Part shown: positions 1 through 4,744 of the stretch, piece by piece
How the letters are laid out: every line of letters begins with the position of its first letter
Position numbering within the stretch: position 1 is the first letter of the stretch
Made by a program: the position numbers and the translations under genes
Origin: Deinococcus hopiensis KR-140
GTDB taxonomy: Bacteria > Deinococcota > Deinococci > Deinococcales > Deinococcaceae
Direction of reading: 5' to 3'
Length of the DNA: 6,436 nt
NCBI GenBank assembly: GCA_943327755.2
Contig: CALPYF020000091.1
Location: forward strand, 1 to 6,436
The notes under the pieces: generated by a model
The model's database searches: none
What the model saw: only the letters and a program-made list of their open reading frames with translations
What the model was told of the DNA's origin: nothing

Positions 1-20
1 AGGGACGGGAAGGGGAAAAG

Positions 21-63
21 GGCACCTGCGGCGTGACGTGAGGAACGCCGCTGCTCAGGTGCC
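21..63. repeat. Non-coding inverted repeat, GGCACCTG...CAGGTGCC
   Basis: The outer arms GGCACCTG (21-28) and CAGGTGCC (56-63) are perfectly complementary. The stem continues inward with CGGCG (29-33) against CGCCG (46-50), with CTGCT (51-55) bulged out and a 12-base loop. No U tract follows on either strand, so a terminator role is unlikely. The 7-base core arms GCACCTG/CAGGTGC recur in another hairpin at 6100-6127, about 208 bp away on the circle. An origin or structured-RNA element is plausible but unproven. Confidence 0.7.
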
Positions 64-93
64 CTGGTGCCGCAGGCATTCCCCTGGACGGCC

Positions 94-108
94 TGCCCCA
101 ACGGGGCA
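94..108. repeat. Small hairpin beside the TTTAC cluster
   Basis: TGCCCC (94-99) and GGGGCA (103-108) form a 6-bp stem with an AAC loop, directly before the AT-rich cluster at 110-140. It is short and its role is unknown. It marks the edge between the GC-rich hairpin region and the AT-rich site. Confidence 0.5.
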
Positions 109-109
109 T

Positions 110-140
110 ATGTTTACAGATTTACATATAAACATGTAAA
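110..140. promoter_or_regulatory. TTTAC/GTAAA cluster A, candidate ParA/RHH-system site
   Basis: An AT-rich patch in GC-rich surroundings holds interlocked repeats. ATGTTTA (110-116) is inverted against TAAACAT (128-134). TTTACAT (121-127) is inverted against ATGTAAA (134-140). TTTACAGA (113-120) and TTTACATA (121-128) are near-identical 8-bp tandem units. The same TTTAC/GTAAA words occur in front of parA (3173-3200) and before the Prim-Pol gene (2251-2271). The likely reader is the plasmid's ribbon-helix-helix protein. Since no gene starts here, a centromere-like or origin-linked role is more likely than promoter control, though an outward minus-strand promoter is possible. Confidence 0.55.
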
Positions 141-171
141 AAGAGAAAAAGAAGAGAGGGACCTCCCCCTC
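137..171 (-). terminator. Probable weak intrinsic terminator after the maintenance operon
   Basis: On the minus strand, GAGGG and CCCTC (171-167 and 160-156) can form a 5-bp stem with a 6-base loop. A T-rich run follows (155 down to 137), interrupted by C. It lies 24 bp past the stop of the gene at 195-572 and would end transcripts of the Prim-Pol operon. The short stem makes it weaker than the hairpins at 3223-3254 and 5642-5675, so some read-through into the non-coding region is likely. Confidence 0.45.
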
Positions 172-194
172 CGTCCGCAGTCCGGAAATGCAGC

Positions 195-572
195 CTACTT
201 TGTCACCAGCACCAGCGCGTGCTGCTCCCGTACCTCGACAATGGCCTCCAGGCCGTCAGGGTCCAGGTCACCTGCTTCCAGCAGCTCTTTCATCCGCTTG
301 GGGTCAATGATTGCCACTTCGAGAGCCGCCGCGTCGCCGTACAGGTCCCGGAAGCCATCGACGGAGTAACTGATCTTCTGCGTCGTCTGCAGCCGGGCAC
401 GGTACAGCTCCGATTCAGGCTGGTTCCCATCCAGCATGGCCGCTTTAATGTCATCCCGCAGCGCGTTCTTTTCGGCCTCCAGCCCTGCAATGGTGTCACG
501 GAGCATCGCAAAGCGCTCCAGCTTTTCCTGCGGGGACAGGATGTCGTGGTCTGGGAAGCTGGTCTTGGGCAT
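195..572 (-). CDS. Hypothetical protein, 125 aa, N-terminal coiled-coil region
   Basis: Not recognised as a named family. Residues 14-47 are helical and heptad-like with many Leu, Glu and Lys (around LERFAMLRDTIAGLEAEKNALRD), which suggests a short coiled coil and oligomerisation. Residues 69-125 look like a separate small alpha/beta domain: an aromatic segment around YSVDGFRDLYG, a basic-acidic helix (DPKRMKELLEAGDLD), and a final hydrophobic strand (HALVLVTK). There is no signal peptide or membrane segment, so it should be cytoplasmic. The ATG at 572 is supported by GGAGGAG (585-579) with 6 bases between. It is the last gene of the maintenance operon, 74 bp after the 86-aa gene, and is followed by a weak terminator. 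Small proteins of this layout occur in phage and plasmid accessory regions; the function is unknown. Confidence 0.82.
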   Translation of the reverse strand: MPKTSFPDHDILSPQEKLERFAMLRDTIAGLEAEKNALRDDIKAAMLDGNQPESELYRARLQTTQKISYSVDGFRDLYGDAAALEVAIIDPKRMKELLEAGDLDPDGLEAIVEVREQHALVLVTK

Positions 573-646
573 TCAGGTCTCCTCCGTTGGAATGTGTGCG
601 GGACAGGCCCTGCCGGTGGCCCTCTCCCCTGTTGATACCTGGCACC

Positions 647-907
647 TCACAGCTCACCCCGGATCATTCGGGCGTAGAGCTGGGGGTACTGCGTCTCGAT
701 CACCAGCATCACGTGGTCCTCGTCTGCTTCTTCGAACGGCACAAAGTAGGCGCAGAGCGCTCCCTGGATATCCCGCTCGTACCAGCCGCTCTCCTGGCGC
801 ACATCGGCCGGAATGCGAGCATTCAACTCTGGTCCGAGGTAATAGCCGCCATGCCGGTTGGTGGTGACGAAGATCACCCCAGGCATCACGTCTTCACGCT
901 CCAGCAC
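647..907 (-). CDS. Small protein resembling DUF7007-type proteins, 86 aa
   Basis: The core reads as a compact alpha/beta domain: a strand PGVIFVTT, then HGGYYL, N-A-R-I-P, R, and GWYERD (residues about 9-46). Proteins grouped as DUF7007, often carried on plasmids and phages, show the same order: a strand, HGG(F/Y), N-x-x-(V/I)-P, then GWYE-x-D. The match is from memory and was not searched. No catalytic residues are established for that group, so no function can be assigned. The start is uncertain. A GTG at 907 has only a weak GGGGG upstream. An ATG at 886 (residue 8) begins right before the conserved strand and has GAAG close by, so the true protein may be 79 aa. It sits 35 bp after the 107-aa gene in the maintenance operon. 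Confidence 0.8.
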   Translation of the reverse strand: MLEREDVMPGVIFVTTNRHGGYYLGPELNARIPADVRQESGWYERDIQGALCAYFVPFEEADEDHVMLVIETQYPQLYARMIRGEL

Positions 908-942
908 AGGCCCCCAGGGACTGTGATCAACAGGGAGAGTGC

Positions 943-1266
943 TTATGCGCCAGATCCCTCCGGTTTGCCCTCGACGACTGGAGGCGAGGCCTCCCAGGTG
1001 TTCAGGTCCAGGACCTGATCAATCGGCTCTTCGAACGGCCAGGCGGGTACCTGCAGGCGGCTTATGTGCGGTTCGAGCAGCTGGCGCAGCATGTCCCAGT
1101 CCTGGGCTGGTTCGGCCGCGCACACCGCGTCGTGCACCGCCCGCAGCAGCGCTGAAGCGCGTCGCTCGTCGCCCGCGTCCAGCGCGGCGGCCGCTGTGTG
1201 CAGGGCGTCACCGAACGTGCGCAGTAACTGCGCGGTCGGGGCAAGGTCGCTCATGGGTTCCGTCAT
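943..1266 (-). CDS. Hypothetical helical protein, 107 aa
   Basis: Not recognised. Residues 8-70 are Ala- and Leu-rich and should form two or three amphipathic helices (around TAQLLRTFGDALHTAAAALDAG and ERRASALLRAVHDAVCAAE). A shorter Pro- and Trp-containing segment (VPAWPFEEPIDQVLDLNTW) and a flexible acidic tail follow. The ATG at 1266 has GAGGTGAT immediately upstream; a second ATG four codons in (1254) is possible. The gene starts 26 bp after the Prim-Pol stop, so the two are almost certainly co-transcribed, and a helper role in plasmid replication or copy control is conceivable. Nothing in the sequence shows that directly. There is no membrane segment or metal motif. Confidence 0.8.
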   Translation of the reverse strand: MTEPMSDLAPTAQLLRTFGDALHTAAAALDAGDERRASALLRAVHDAVCAAEPAQDWDMLRQLLEPHISRLQVPAWPFEEPIDQVLDLNTWEASPPVVEGKPEGSGA

Positions 1267-1292
1267 GTCATCACCTCAGAAGGAATGGGGCT

Positions 1293-2237
1293 TCAGGCGG
1301 CGTCGTTGTCCTGGCGGACCCAGGGGGCCTGCCGTTCGTAGCGGTAAGCGCTGGCCACCGCCTGCCGGGCTTCTTCGATCGTGAATGGACCCTGGCGTAG
1401 ATCTACCACCAGGTGCACGTATTCCTCCACGTGCCGCTGCGCCTCGTGCAGCGCGTAGCCGTTGGCGTGCATCCACAGGCCGAACATGAATGCCCCCTTG
1501 TTCCTGGACTCGCTGGCGTATTCGGCAGCCCGGTCCACCATCAGCCACACTGGCACCTGGTCGTCGTCACTGTCGGCCGCGCTGCGGGTCTCCCGGCTGG
1601 GTCGGGCCACCGGCGCGGGACGCACCAGTCCCAGAGCGGCGCGCAGAGGGTACGTCACACCATCCACCGTCACCTCTTCCGGGATCTCCTCGATGCCCAG
1701 GGCCCGGCGAACCTCTGTGCGGCGGTAGGTGCCCGCGCGGTTGCGTGAGGGCGGGGCCATCACGTGGCCCCCATCGCCCCGGACATCGAACCCAGGGGGT
1801 AGGGCGCCGTTGGTGTGGCTGGCGTTGCTGGCCACGTACCAGCCCGGGTGGCGCACGTACAGGTGCGCGCCCCCGCTGGGGGTCAGCACGTGCGGGGCCC
1901 AGGCCAGTTCCTGCAGGAGACCCAGGCCGGCTTGGTCCACGTCCACGACCACCCATCCGGACACCTCGCCGGTCACAATGCCGAGGCCGCGGGCGCGGTG
2001 CTCCAGGTACCAGGCCTCCAGTTCTGCCTGTGTGGGCAGGCGGCGCTGCAGTTCCTTCCAGCTGCTACGGCGTTTGCCTTCCTGATTGATGGTGAAGTGG
2101 CCGGTCGCCTTCAGGGCTTCGTGGTGGGGTTGCTTGGCTTTGGGGCTGATCCCGCCGCCGGTGGGGATCACGGAGAGCCCGCACGCCACGCGGGCGCAGG
2201 CTTCTTTGTACATCTGCTCGGGCTCATGCTCGTACAC
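1293..2237 (-). CDS. Prim-Pol / PriCT primase-polymerase, likely plasmid replication protein
   Basis: An archaeo-eukaryotic-type primase of the bifunctional primase-polymerase (Prim-Pol) family, which synthesises primers and can extend them. Visible motifs: VVVDVD with D99 and D101 (metal-binding motif I), SGGAH with H125 (nucleotide-binding motif II), and FDVRGDGG with D151 followed by APPS (motif III and the family's closing signature). All expected acidic and His residues are present. After a linker rich in Pro, Arg and acidic residues (about 200-230), residues about 245-305 resemble a PriCT helical domain, with SRNKGAFMFGLWMHANG and a closing EARQAVASAYRYE. At 314 aa it lacks the helicase domain found in longer plasmid relatives, so unwinding probably depends on a host helicase. 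The GTG at 2237 is chosen because GGAGG (2248-2244) sits 6 bases before it; the ATG at residue 9 has no good site. It is the only replication gene seen. Confidence 0.92.
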   Translation of the reverse strand: MYEHEPEQMYKEACARVACGLSVIPTGGGISPKAKQPHHEALKATGHFTINQEGKRRSSWKELQRRLPTQAELEAWYLEHRARGLGIVTGEVSGWVVVDVDQAGLGLLQELAWAPHVLTPSGGAHLYVRHPGWYVASNASHTNGALPPGFDVRGDGGHVMAPPSRNRAGTYRRTEVRRALGIEEIPEEVTVDGVTYPLRAALGLVRPAPVARPSRETRSAADSDDDQVPVWLMVDRAAEYASESRNKGAFMFGLWMHANGYALHEAQRHVEEYVHLVVDLRQGPFTIEEARQAVASAYRYERQAPWVRQDNDAA

Positions 2238-2243
2238 CGTGAT

Positions 2244-2248
2244 CCTCC
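2244..2248 (-). promoter_or_regulatory. Ribosome binding site fixing the GTG start of Prim-Pol
   Basis: GGAGG on the minus strand, 6 bases before the GTG at 2237. It lies directly next to the GTTTAC palindrome, so a protein bound there could also affect transcript start or access to this site. Confidence 0.75.
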
Positions 2249-2271
2249 ATGTTTACAGGTAAACAGGTAAA
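2249..2271. promoter_or_regulatory. TTTAC/GTAAA cluster B, tandem CAGGTAAA repeats before Prim-Pol
   Basis: Two perfect tandem copies of CAGGTAAA (2256-2263 and 2264-2271) overlap a palindrome, GTTTAC-AG-GTAAAC (2251-2264). Ribbon-helix-helix proteins commonly bind short tandem or inverted repeats of about this pitch. The site fills the 45-bp gap between the RHH gene and the Prim-Pol gene, so it could link partition-protein level to replication-protein expression. No convincing -35/-10 pair was found here. It may be an operator on an internal promoter, or a roadblock within the parA transcript. Confidence 0.6.
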
Positions 2272-2282
2272 AATGTGATGGC

Positions 2283-2552
2283 TTATTTCAGATCGGCATG
2301 CTTCTCGGCGAGGTATGCGGACACCGCTTCCTGCAGCAGCTCGTACTGCTTGCGCCCTTCCTTGGCGGCCGCCTGCTTGAGCAGACGTTTGGTACGGCCC
2401 ATCAGGTGAGCGCTGAACGGCTCCAGTTGATCGGGCGCCTGGCCCGGGATATCAGGGACGACGCTGGGCGCTTCAACAGAGGCTGGCGCCGTGGCCTGGC
2501 GAATGCTGGCCAGCTTGCCGTAACGCGGCGCTTTTTCCTTGCCCTTAGACAT
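2283..2552 (-). CDS. Ribbon-helix-helix DNA-binding partition partner (ParG-like), 89 aa
   Basis: The C-terminal half fits a ribbon-helix-helix fold: a strand at residues 44-51 (EPFSAHLM), helix one at 53-65 (RTKRLLKQAAAKE), a GRK turn, and helix two at 70-84 (YELLQEAVSAYLAEK). Such proteins dimerise and place the paired strands in the DNA major groove. Residues 1-43 are basic at first (SKGKEKAPRYGK) and then Pro- and Ala-rich, so probably disordered. This matches the layout of ParG, whose mobile tail stimulates its ParA-type ATPase ParF. Its ATG overlaps the end of parA by 8 bp with GAGGTG upstream, a sign of translational coupling. Likely roles are centromere binding and repression of the parA promoter through the TTTAC/GTAAA sites. 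A plain CopG-type copy-number repressor is the main alternative. Confidence 0.82.
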   Translation of the reverse strand: MSKGKEKAPRYGKLASIRQATAPASVEAPSVVPDIPGQAPDQLEPFSAHLMGRTKRLLKQAAAKEGRKQYELLQEAVSAYLAEKHADLK

Positions 2553-3156
2553 GGTTCAGCACCTCGCGGCCCACGCTGCTGTAGTCCAGAGCCACCAATT
2601 TGGCGTAGCGGTTCGAAGTAAAGGCATCGAGCGGGATCTGCAGTTCAGCGGCGTCACCAACGGCTGTGCTGTGGCGCACCAAGGTCGTGAGGACCGGCAC
2701 GTCTTGCTCGGCGAGCGCGTGTCGAAGCTCCTCGCCGCGGCCGCCCACGTTGGCCACCACCAGCACCCGGTAATTGGTGATGTTCGCTTCGGCCAGTGGG
2801 GTCAGGGTGCGAATCAGTCCGCGTGCGCTTGTGCCATCAGCCTTGGTCGGCACGATCAGGAGGTCACTGTTCTGCGCGAGGCTCACCAGGTCGTCGCCCT
2901 GTTCATTGCCTTTGGTGTCAATGACGATGTACTCGTAGGGCGCCGTGATCTCTGGTGTCATGTCCCGGTAGGGCAAGGTATCGAAGGTCCAGCCGTCAAA
3001 GCCGCCACTGCACCACTCGACCGCGCTTTGGAGCTTTTCGTCAGCGTCCAGCAGCAGGGTTTTTCCTTTGCGGCCGAGGTGCTGTGCAATGTGGACCGCT
3101 GAGGTGGTCTTCCCGACCCCTCCTTTCATATTCCCAACGCTGATCACTTTCGGCAT
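2545..3156 (-). CDS. parA: Small ParA-family partition ATPase (ParF-like), 203 aa
   Basis: A deviant Walker-type ATPase that positions plasmid copies before cell division. Residues 11-18 are KGGVGKTT, with signature Lys11 and catalytic Lys16 of the deviant Walker A box. LLLDAD (34-39) is the A' motif, although the usual DPQ is replaced by DEKLQSA. Walker B is YIVIDTKGNE (76-85, D80), where the common PG after the Thr is KG. At 203 aa with no N-terminal DNA-binding domain it belongs with the small plasmid ParA group that uses a small RHH partner, which here follows with an 8-bp overlap. The ATG at 3156 was chosen because homologues begin 3-6 residues before the ISVGNMKGG strand. An upstream ATG at 3240 lies inside the terminator hairpin and reads through the operator, so it is not credible. 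Confidence 0.93.
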   Translation of the reverse strand: MPKVISVGNMKGGVGKTTSAVHIAQHLGRKGKTLLLDADEKLQSAVEWCSGGFDGWTFDTLPYRDMTPEITAPYEYIVIDTKGNEQGDDLVSLAQNSDLLIVPTKADGTSARGLIRTLTPLAEANITNYRVLVVANVGGRGEELRHALAEQDVPVLTTLVRHSTAVGDAAELQIPLDAFTSNRYAKLVALDYSSVGREVLNHV

Positions 3157-3161
3157 ACGAT

Positions 3162-3200
3162 ATTTTAACCTATTTACATGTAAAAAAGCAAGTATGTAAA
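3162..3200 (-). promoter_or_regulatory. parA promoter with TTTACATGTAAA operator (cluster C)
   Basis: On the minus strand, TAAAAT (3167-3162) is a good -10 box, and a weak -35, TTGCTT, lies 18 bases upstream. Between them is the perfect 12-bp palindrome TTTACATGTAAA (3173-3184). A further half site, TATGTAAA on the plus strand, lies at 3193-3200. The position suggests direct repression by a plasmid DNA-binding protein, most likely the RHH partner. The -10 ends only 5 bases before the parA ATG and no strong Shine-Dalgarno is present, so the transcript may be leaderless or nearly so, which is common in Deinococcus. Confidence 0.62.
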
Positions 3201-3222
3201 TGGAGAGAAGTACGTCCTGAAC

Positions 3223-3254
3223 GATGAAAATGCGCCCCATGGGGGCGCTTCATC
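3223..3254 (-). terminator. Strong intrinsic terminator between accessory and maintenance blocks
   Basis: GCGCCCC (3232-3238) and GGGGCGC (3242-3248) form a perfect 7-bp stem with a 3-base loop. GATGAA (3223-3228) and TTCATC (3249-3254) extend it with a small bulge. Read on the minus strand, the GC stem is followed by ATTTT. It lies 81 bp beyond the 28-aa gene and just before the parA promoter, so it should insulate parA from the accessory operons. Confidence 0.75.
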
Positions 3255-3334
3255 AGACAGAGGAGAGAAGGGGAGGGGAGAGGCCGCCTGCAGGTGCGAG
3301 CGATACTCGTCAGGGCCGGGGGGTCACTGGAGGG

Positions 3335-3421
3335 CTACTCGTCCTCCAGCTCCTCACTGTCCGGCGCCGGCAGGGGGCCACTGGTGATGTCGTCGTCATA
3401 CCACTCGTCGCCGCTGTACAT
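3335..3421 (-). CDS. Acidic 28-aa microprotein
   Basis: A short reading frame with a near-ideal ribosome binding site: AGGAGG (3432-3427) sits 5 bases before the ATG at 3421, and the frame closes with TAG at 3337-3335. The product has 28 residues, 11 of them Asp or Glu and none Lys or Arg. It has an aromatic N-terminal part (MYSGDEWYDDD), a Pro-containing middle, and an acidic tail (DSEELEDE). It starts 16 bp after the preceding stop, as the last gene of operon 1 before the terminator. The role is unknown. The charge would suit binding to a basic protein surface, including DNA mimicry, but this is speculation. The start signal and operon position are the reasons to call it real. Confidence 0.62.
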   Translation of the reverse strand: MYSGDEWYDDDITSGPLPAPDSEELEDE

Positions 3422-3437
3422 AGAGACCTCCTGGTCG

Positions 3438-3593
3438 TCAGGTGATGGGGTGGCCGCGCATGTCCTCGGCATAGTCACACGTCAGGCACTCGCGGCCCAT
3501 TACTTCGCCCGTAAAATCGTGGGACATGAGCGAAAATGCGTGGCCACAGCGGGGGCAATCCGGCTCAGGAGGCTCATGGGGCTCCTGCGTCAA
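3438..3593 (-). CDS. Small zinc-ribbon-like protein, about 51 aa (start uncertain)
   Basis: The C-terminal part carries two paired cysteines, CPRCG and CLTCD (C13, C16, C36, C39 counted from the start used here), spaced as in a treble-clef or zinc-ribbon fold. The frame stays open up to an ATG at 3689 with AGGGAG before it, which would give 83 aa. That start would overlap the 78-aa gene by 116 bp, and residues 1-26 of that longer form look like out-of-frame sequence. The TTG at 3593 is therefore preferred. It leaves a 20-bp overlap and a Pro- and Glu-rich lead (TQEPHEPPEPD), though its ribosome site is weak and it may depend on coupling. Likely a cytoplasmic zinc-binding protein; partner unknown. 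Confidence 0.6.
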   Translation of the reverse strand: MTQEPHEPPEPDCPRCGHAFSLMSHDFTGEVMGRECLTCDYAEDMRGHPIT

Positions 3594-3810
3594 GAGGGGG
3601 TCCGCTGAGACGCGTTCGGGTGAGGTGCAGCGAGAGCTGGCTAAGGTCTCGGTCGCAGGCCTGCAGGGCATCACGGATCTGGTGGGCATCAGTCTCTATC
3701 TCCCTTGAGAGGGCTCGCAGCAGCGCCTGCTGGCTGCGAACGTAACTGGCCAGTGCGCCTTCGAGCAGCACCAGCCTCTGAGCGGTCGAGAGCGGGTCAA
3801 ATAGAGTCAC
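3574..3810 (-). CDS. Hypothetical helical protein, 78 aa
   Basis: Not recognised. Residues 8-65 are almost continuously helical with Leu and Ala at heptad-like spacing (RLVLLEGALASYVRSQQALLRALSREIE and IRDALQACDRDLSQLSLHL). This suggests a helical hairpin or a dimerising coiled coil. The last dozen residues are Pro- and Gly-rich and probably flexible. The GTG at 3810 has AAGGA upstream and no Met lies near the N-terminus as an alternative. It is gene two of operon 1, separated from the zinc-ribbon gene by a perfect 13-bp hairpin (3823-3852), so its expression may be set differently from gene one. There is no membrane or signal segment. Confidence 0.75.
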   Translation of the reverse strand: MTLFDPLSTAQRLVLLEGALASYVRSQQALLRALSREIETDAHQIRDALQACDRDLSQLSLHLTRTRLSGPPLDAGAP

Positions 3811-3822
3811 AGGGTCCTTGGG

Positions 3823-3852
3823 CTGGTCCTGCCCGAAAACGGGCAGGACCAG
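3823..3852 (-). other. Perfect 13-bp hairpin between operon 1 genes one and two
   Basis: CTGGTCCTGCCCG (3823-3835) and CGGGCAGGACCAG (3840-3852) are perfectly complementary, with a 4-base loop (AAAA on plus, UUUU in the minus-strand RNA). No U tract follows, so it is not a typical terminator. It lies 8 bp after the stop of the 129-aa gene, and the ribosome site of the 78-aa gene follows just past it. Likely uses are 3' end protection of the first gene's mRNA after processing, or dampening of downstream expression. Operon 2 has an equivalent at 5032-5053. Confidence 0.7.
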
Positions 3853-3860
3853 AGGTGTGT

Positions 3861-4250
3861 TCAGTCATCCAGTTCCCCGGTTTCCCGGCAGAATTCGCGC
3901 CAGTTCGGCCGCAGGAGTTGAGCGCAGCCGTTGTACTCGTTGCCGCAGGTGCAGGTCGTGGTGTCACCTCCAGAGAGATTGAGGGGCTGGCCGCAACCAC
4001 AGCGAATGGTGCCGGGGTTCCACACGTCGTTGGTGAAGTCCACGGTGCCGTGGTCCACCATCGTTCCCGCTTCCACCTCGCGCAGGGCGAGGGCATAGTT
4101 CTCGCGGGCCAGCTCCGTGCTGAACATCACCTCGCCGGCTTGATTCACGTCGAACATGAAGCCGCAGCCGGGATCATTGACGTAGGTGAAGTGACGCTGG
4201 GGGCTGTTGATCTCCTCGTGGCCGGGTTTCGTGATCCATTCTGCGGGCAT
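3861..4250 (-). CDS. C4 zinc-ribbon protein, 129 aa
   Basis: The C-terminal third has C84-G-C86-G and C100-T-C102-G, two C-x-C-G knuckles 13 residues apart, followed by NEYNGCAQLLRPNW. Small plasmid and phage proteins often carry a zinc ribbon ending in this CG-x-x-YN-x-x-x-Q-x-L-x-P-x-x-W pattern; their function is not established. The N-terminal part (residues 18-65) has mixed strand and helix character (FTYVNDPGCGFMFDV, then ELARENYALALREVE). There is no membrane segment. The ATG at 4250 has AAAGGAG 6 bases upstream. It is the first gene of operon 1, directly behind the repeated promoter at 4286-4314. The Zn site could bind nucleic acid or only stabilise the fold; the sequence does not decide. 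Confidence 0.85.
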   Translation of the reverse strand: MPAEWITKPGHEEINSPQRHFTYVNDPGCGFMFDVNQAGEVMFSTELARENYALALREVEAGTMVDHGTVDFTNDVWNPGTIRCGCGQPLNLSGGDTTTCTCGNEYNGCAQLLRPNWREFCRETGELDD

Positions 4251-4257
4251 ATGAGAC

Positions 4258-4317
4258 TCCTTTCTCCTCTGTCTGGGGTAATGACAGTGTACACTGTTTC
4301 GTGTACAATGTCAAGAA
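4258..4317 (-). repeat. Promoter-leader repeat, copy 1 (operon 1)
   Basis: Aligns without gaps to 5570-5629 with 7 mismatches in 60 bases. The repeat runs from the ribosome binding site (GGAG) through a conserved leader (CCCCAGACAGAGG on the minus strand) to just past the -35 box. Neither the flanking sequence nor the first genes of the two operons are visibly related, so the unit duplicated is the control region itself. Confidence 0.85.
4286..4314 (-). promoter_or_regulatory. Operon 1 promoter with inverted-repeat operator
   Basis: On the minus strand, a consensus -35 TTGACA (4314-4309), 17 bases, then -10 TACACT (4291-4286). The spacer and -10 contain a perfect inverted repeat, TGTACAC-N6-GTGTACA (arms 4288-4294 and 4301-4307). 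A protein bound there would block RNA polymerase. Transcription should start near 4279, giving a leader of about 29 bases. The regulator is not identified: the plasmid encodes no obvious HTH repressor besides the RHH protein, whose presumed sites look different. Confidence 0.8.
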
Positions 4318-4323
4318 ATACGT

Positions 4324-4692
4324 TCAGTGAGACGCCGTTTTCGCCAGCTCCTCAAGCTGTTCAGCATCATCAATCAACGCCTGCAGCATCTCCTCTGCCT
4401 GCGCGCGGTCCGGGGCATTGCTCAGCCCTGGCAGCAGGTCAGCGTGCAGGGTGCGCGCCTTGGCAGCGAACCGCAGACAGTCAGCCGCCCGGTCCGGGTT
4501 GGGGCTCAAATGGCCATGCTTCCGGGTGATGTCGCGGTAGCGGGCGATGTACTCCTTGGCCCTTTCGGCGCCAGGGAAACGGGCGTAGTACCGGGCCTGG
4601 CGCAGCTGTGCTGCCACGTGGCGGCGCTGCTGGCGCATGCGTTCTGCGCGGGCCTCCAGCGCTGGTGAGCGGGCAGGGTTCGAATCAGGCAT
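4324..4692 (-). CDS. Helical protein with PNPDR...CLRFAA motif, 122 aa
   Basis: Not a recognised family. Residues 10-58 are Arg- and Ala-rich and helical (ARAERMRQQRRHVAAQLRQARYYARF, then AKEYIARYRDITRKHG). PNPDR (64-68) and CLRFAA (72-77) follow, and then an acidic C-terminal helix (EEMLQALIDDAEQLEELAK). PNPDR-x3-CL(K/R)FAA recurs at residues 55-68 of the neighbouring 87-aa protein, so the two are probably diverged paralogues. The basic N-terminal half suggests nucleic-acid or acidic-protein binding. The ATG at 4692 has GGGAG 4 bases upstream. It is the third gene of operon 2; its stop lies 9 bp from the -35 of operon 1 with no terminator between. Confidence 0.78.
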   Translation of the reverse strand: MPDSNPARSPALEARAERMRQQRRHVAAQLRQARYYARFPGAERAKEYIARYRDITRKHGHLSPNPDRAADCLRFAAKARTLHADLLPGLSNAPDRAQAEEMLQALIDDAEQLEELAKTASH

Positions 4693-4744
4693 AGGGCTCC
4701 CGTCTGACCCCGGTGAACGAGGTCAGTGGTTCCTGCGGGGCAGG

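Larger units (their letters stand above)
1..149. repeat. Left copy of 149-bp terminal direct repeat (circular overlap)
   Basis: These bases are identical to 6288-6436 with no mismatch. An exact direct repeat at the two ends of a contig normally means a circular molecule read slightly past its start. The unit length is therefore 6,287 bp, and position 6287 is followed by position 1. The copy contains the hairpin at 21-63 and the TTTAC/GTAAA cluster at 110-140, each of which should be counted once per molecule. Confidence 0.93.

Noticed and set aside
21..63. Reading this hairpin as an intrinsic terminator
   Set aside because: Neither strand has a T run after the stem.
94..140. A tRNA or other standard RNA gene near the AT-rich cluster
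   Set aside because: No cloverleaf or T-arm consensus could be found; only a 6-bp hairpin and the repeat cluster.
1490..2089. Plus-strand frame of 199 codons opposite the Prim-Pol gene
   Set aside because: It is antisense to a gene with complete catalytic motifs and consists of Pro/Arg/Gly-rich shadow sequence.
2251..2271. A CRISPR-like or long iteron array
   Set aside because: Only two 8-bp units with no spacers. It fits an RHH operator better than a CRISPR array or a classical 18-22 bp iteron set.
3157..3240. An N-terminal extension of ParA starting at an ATG at 3240
   Set aside because: The extra 28 residues would be encoded by the terminator hairpin, promoter and operator. Family members start just before the ISVGNMKGG strand.
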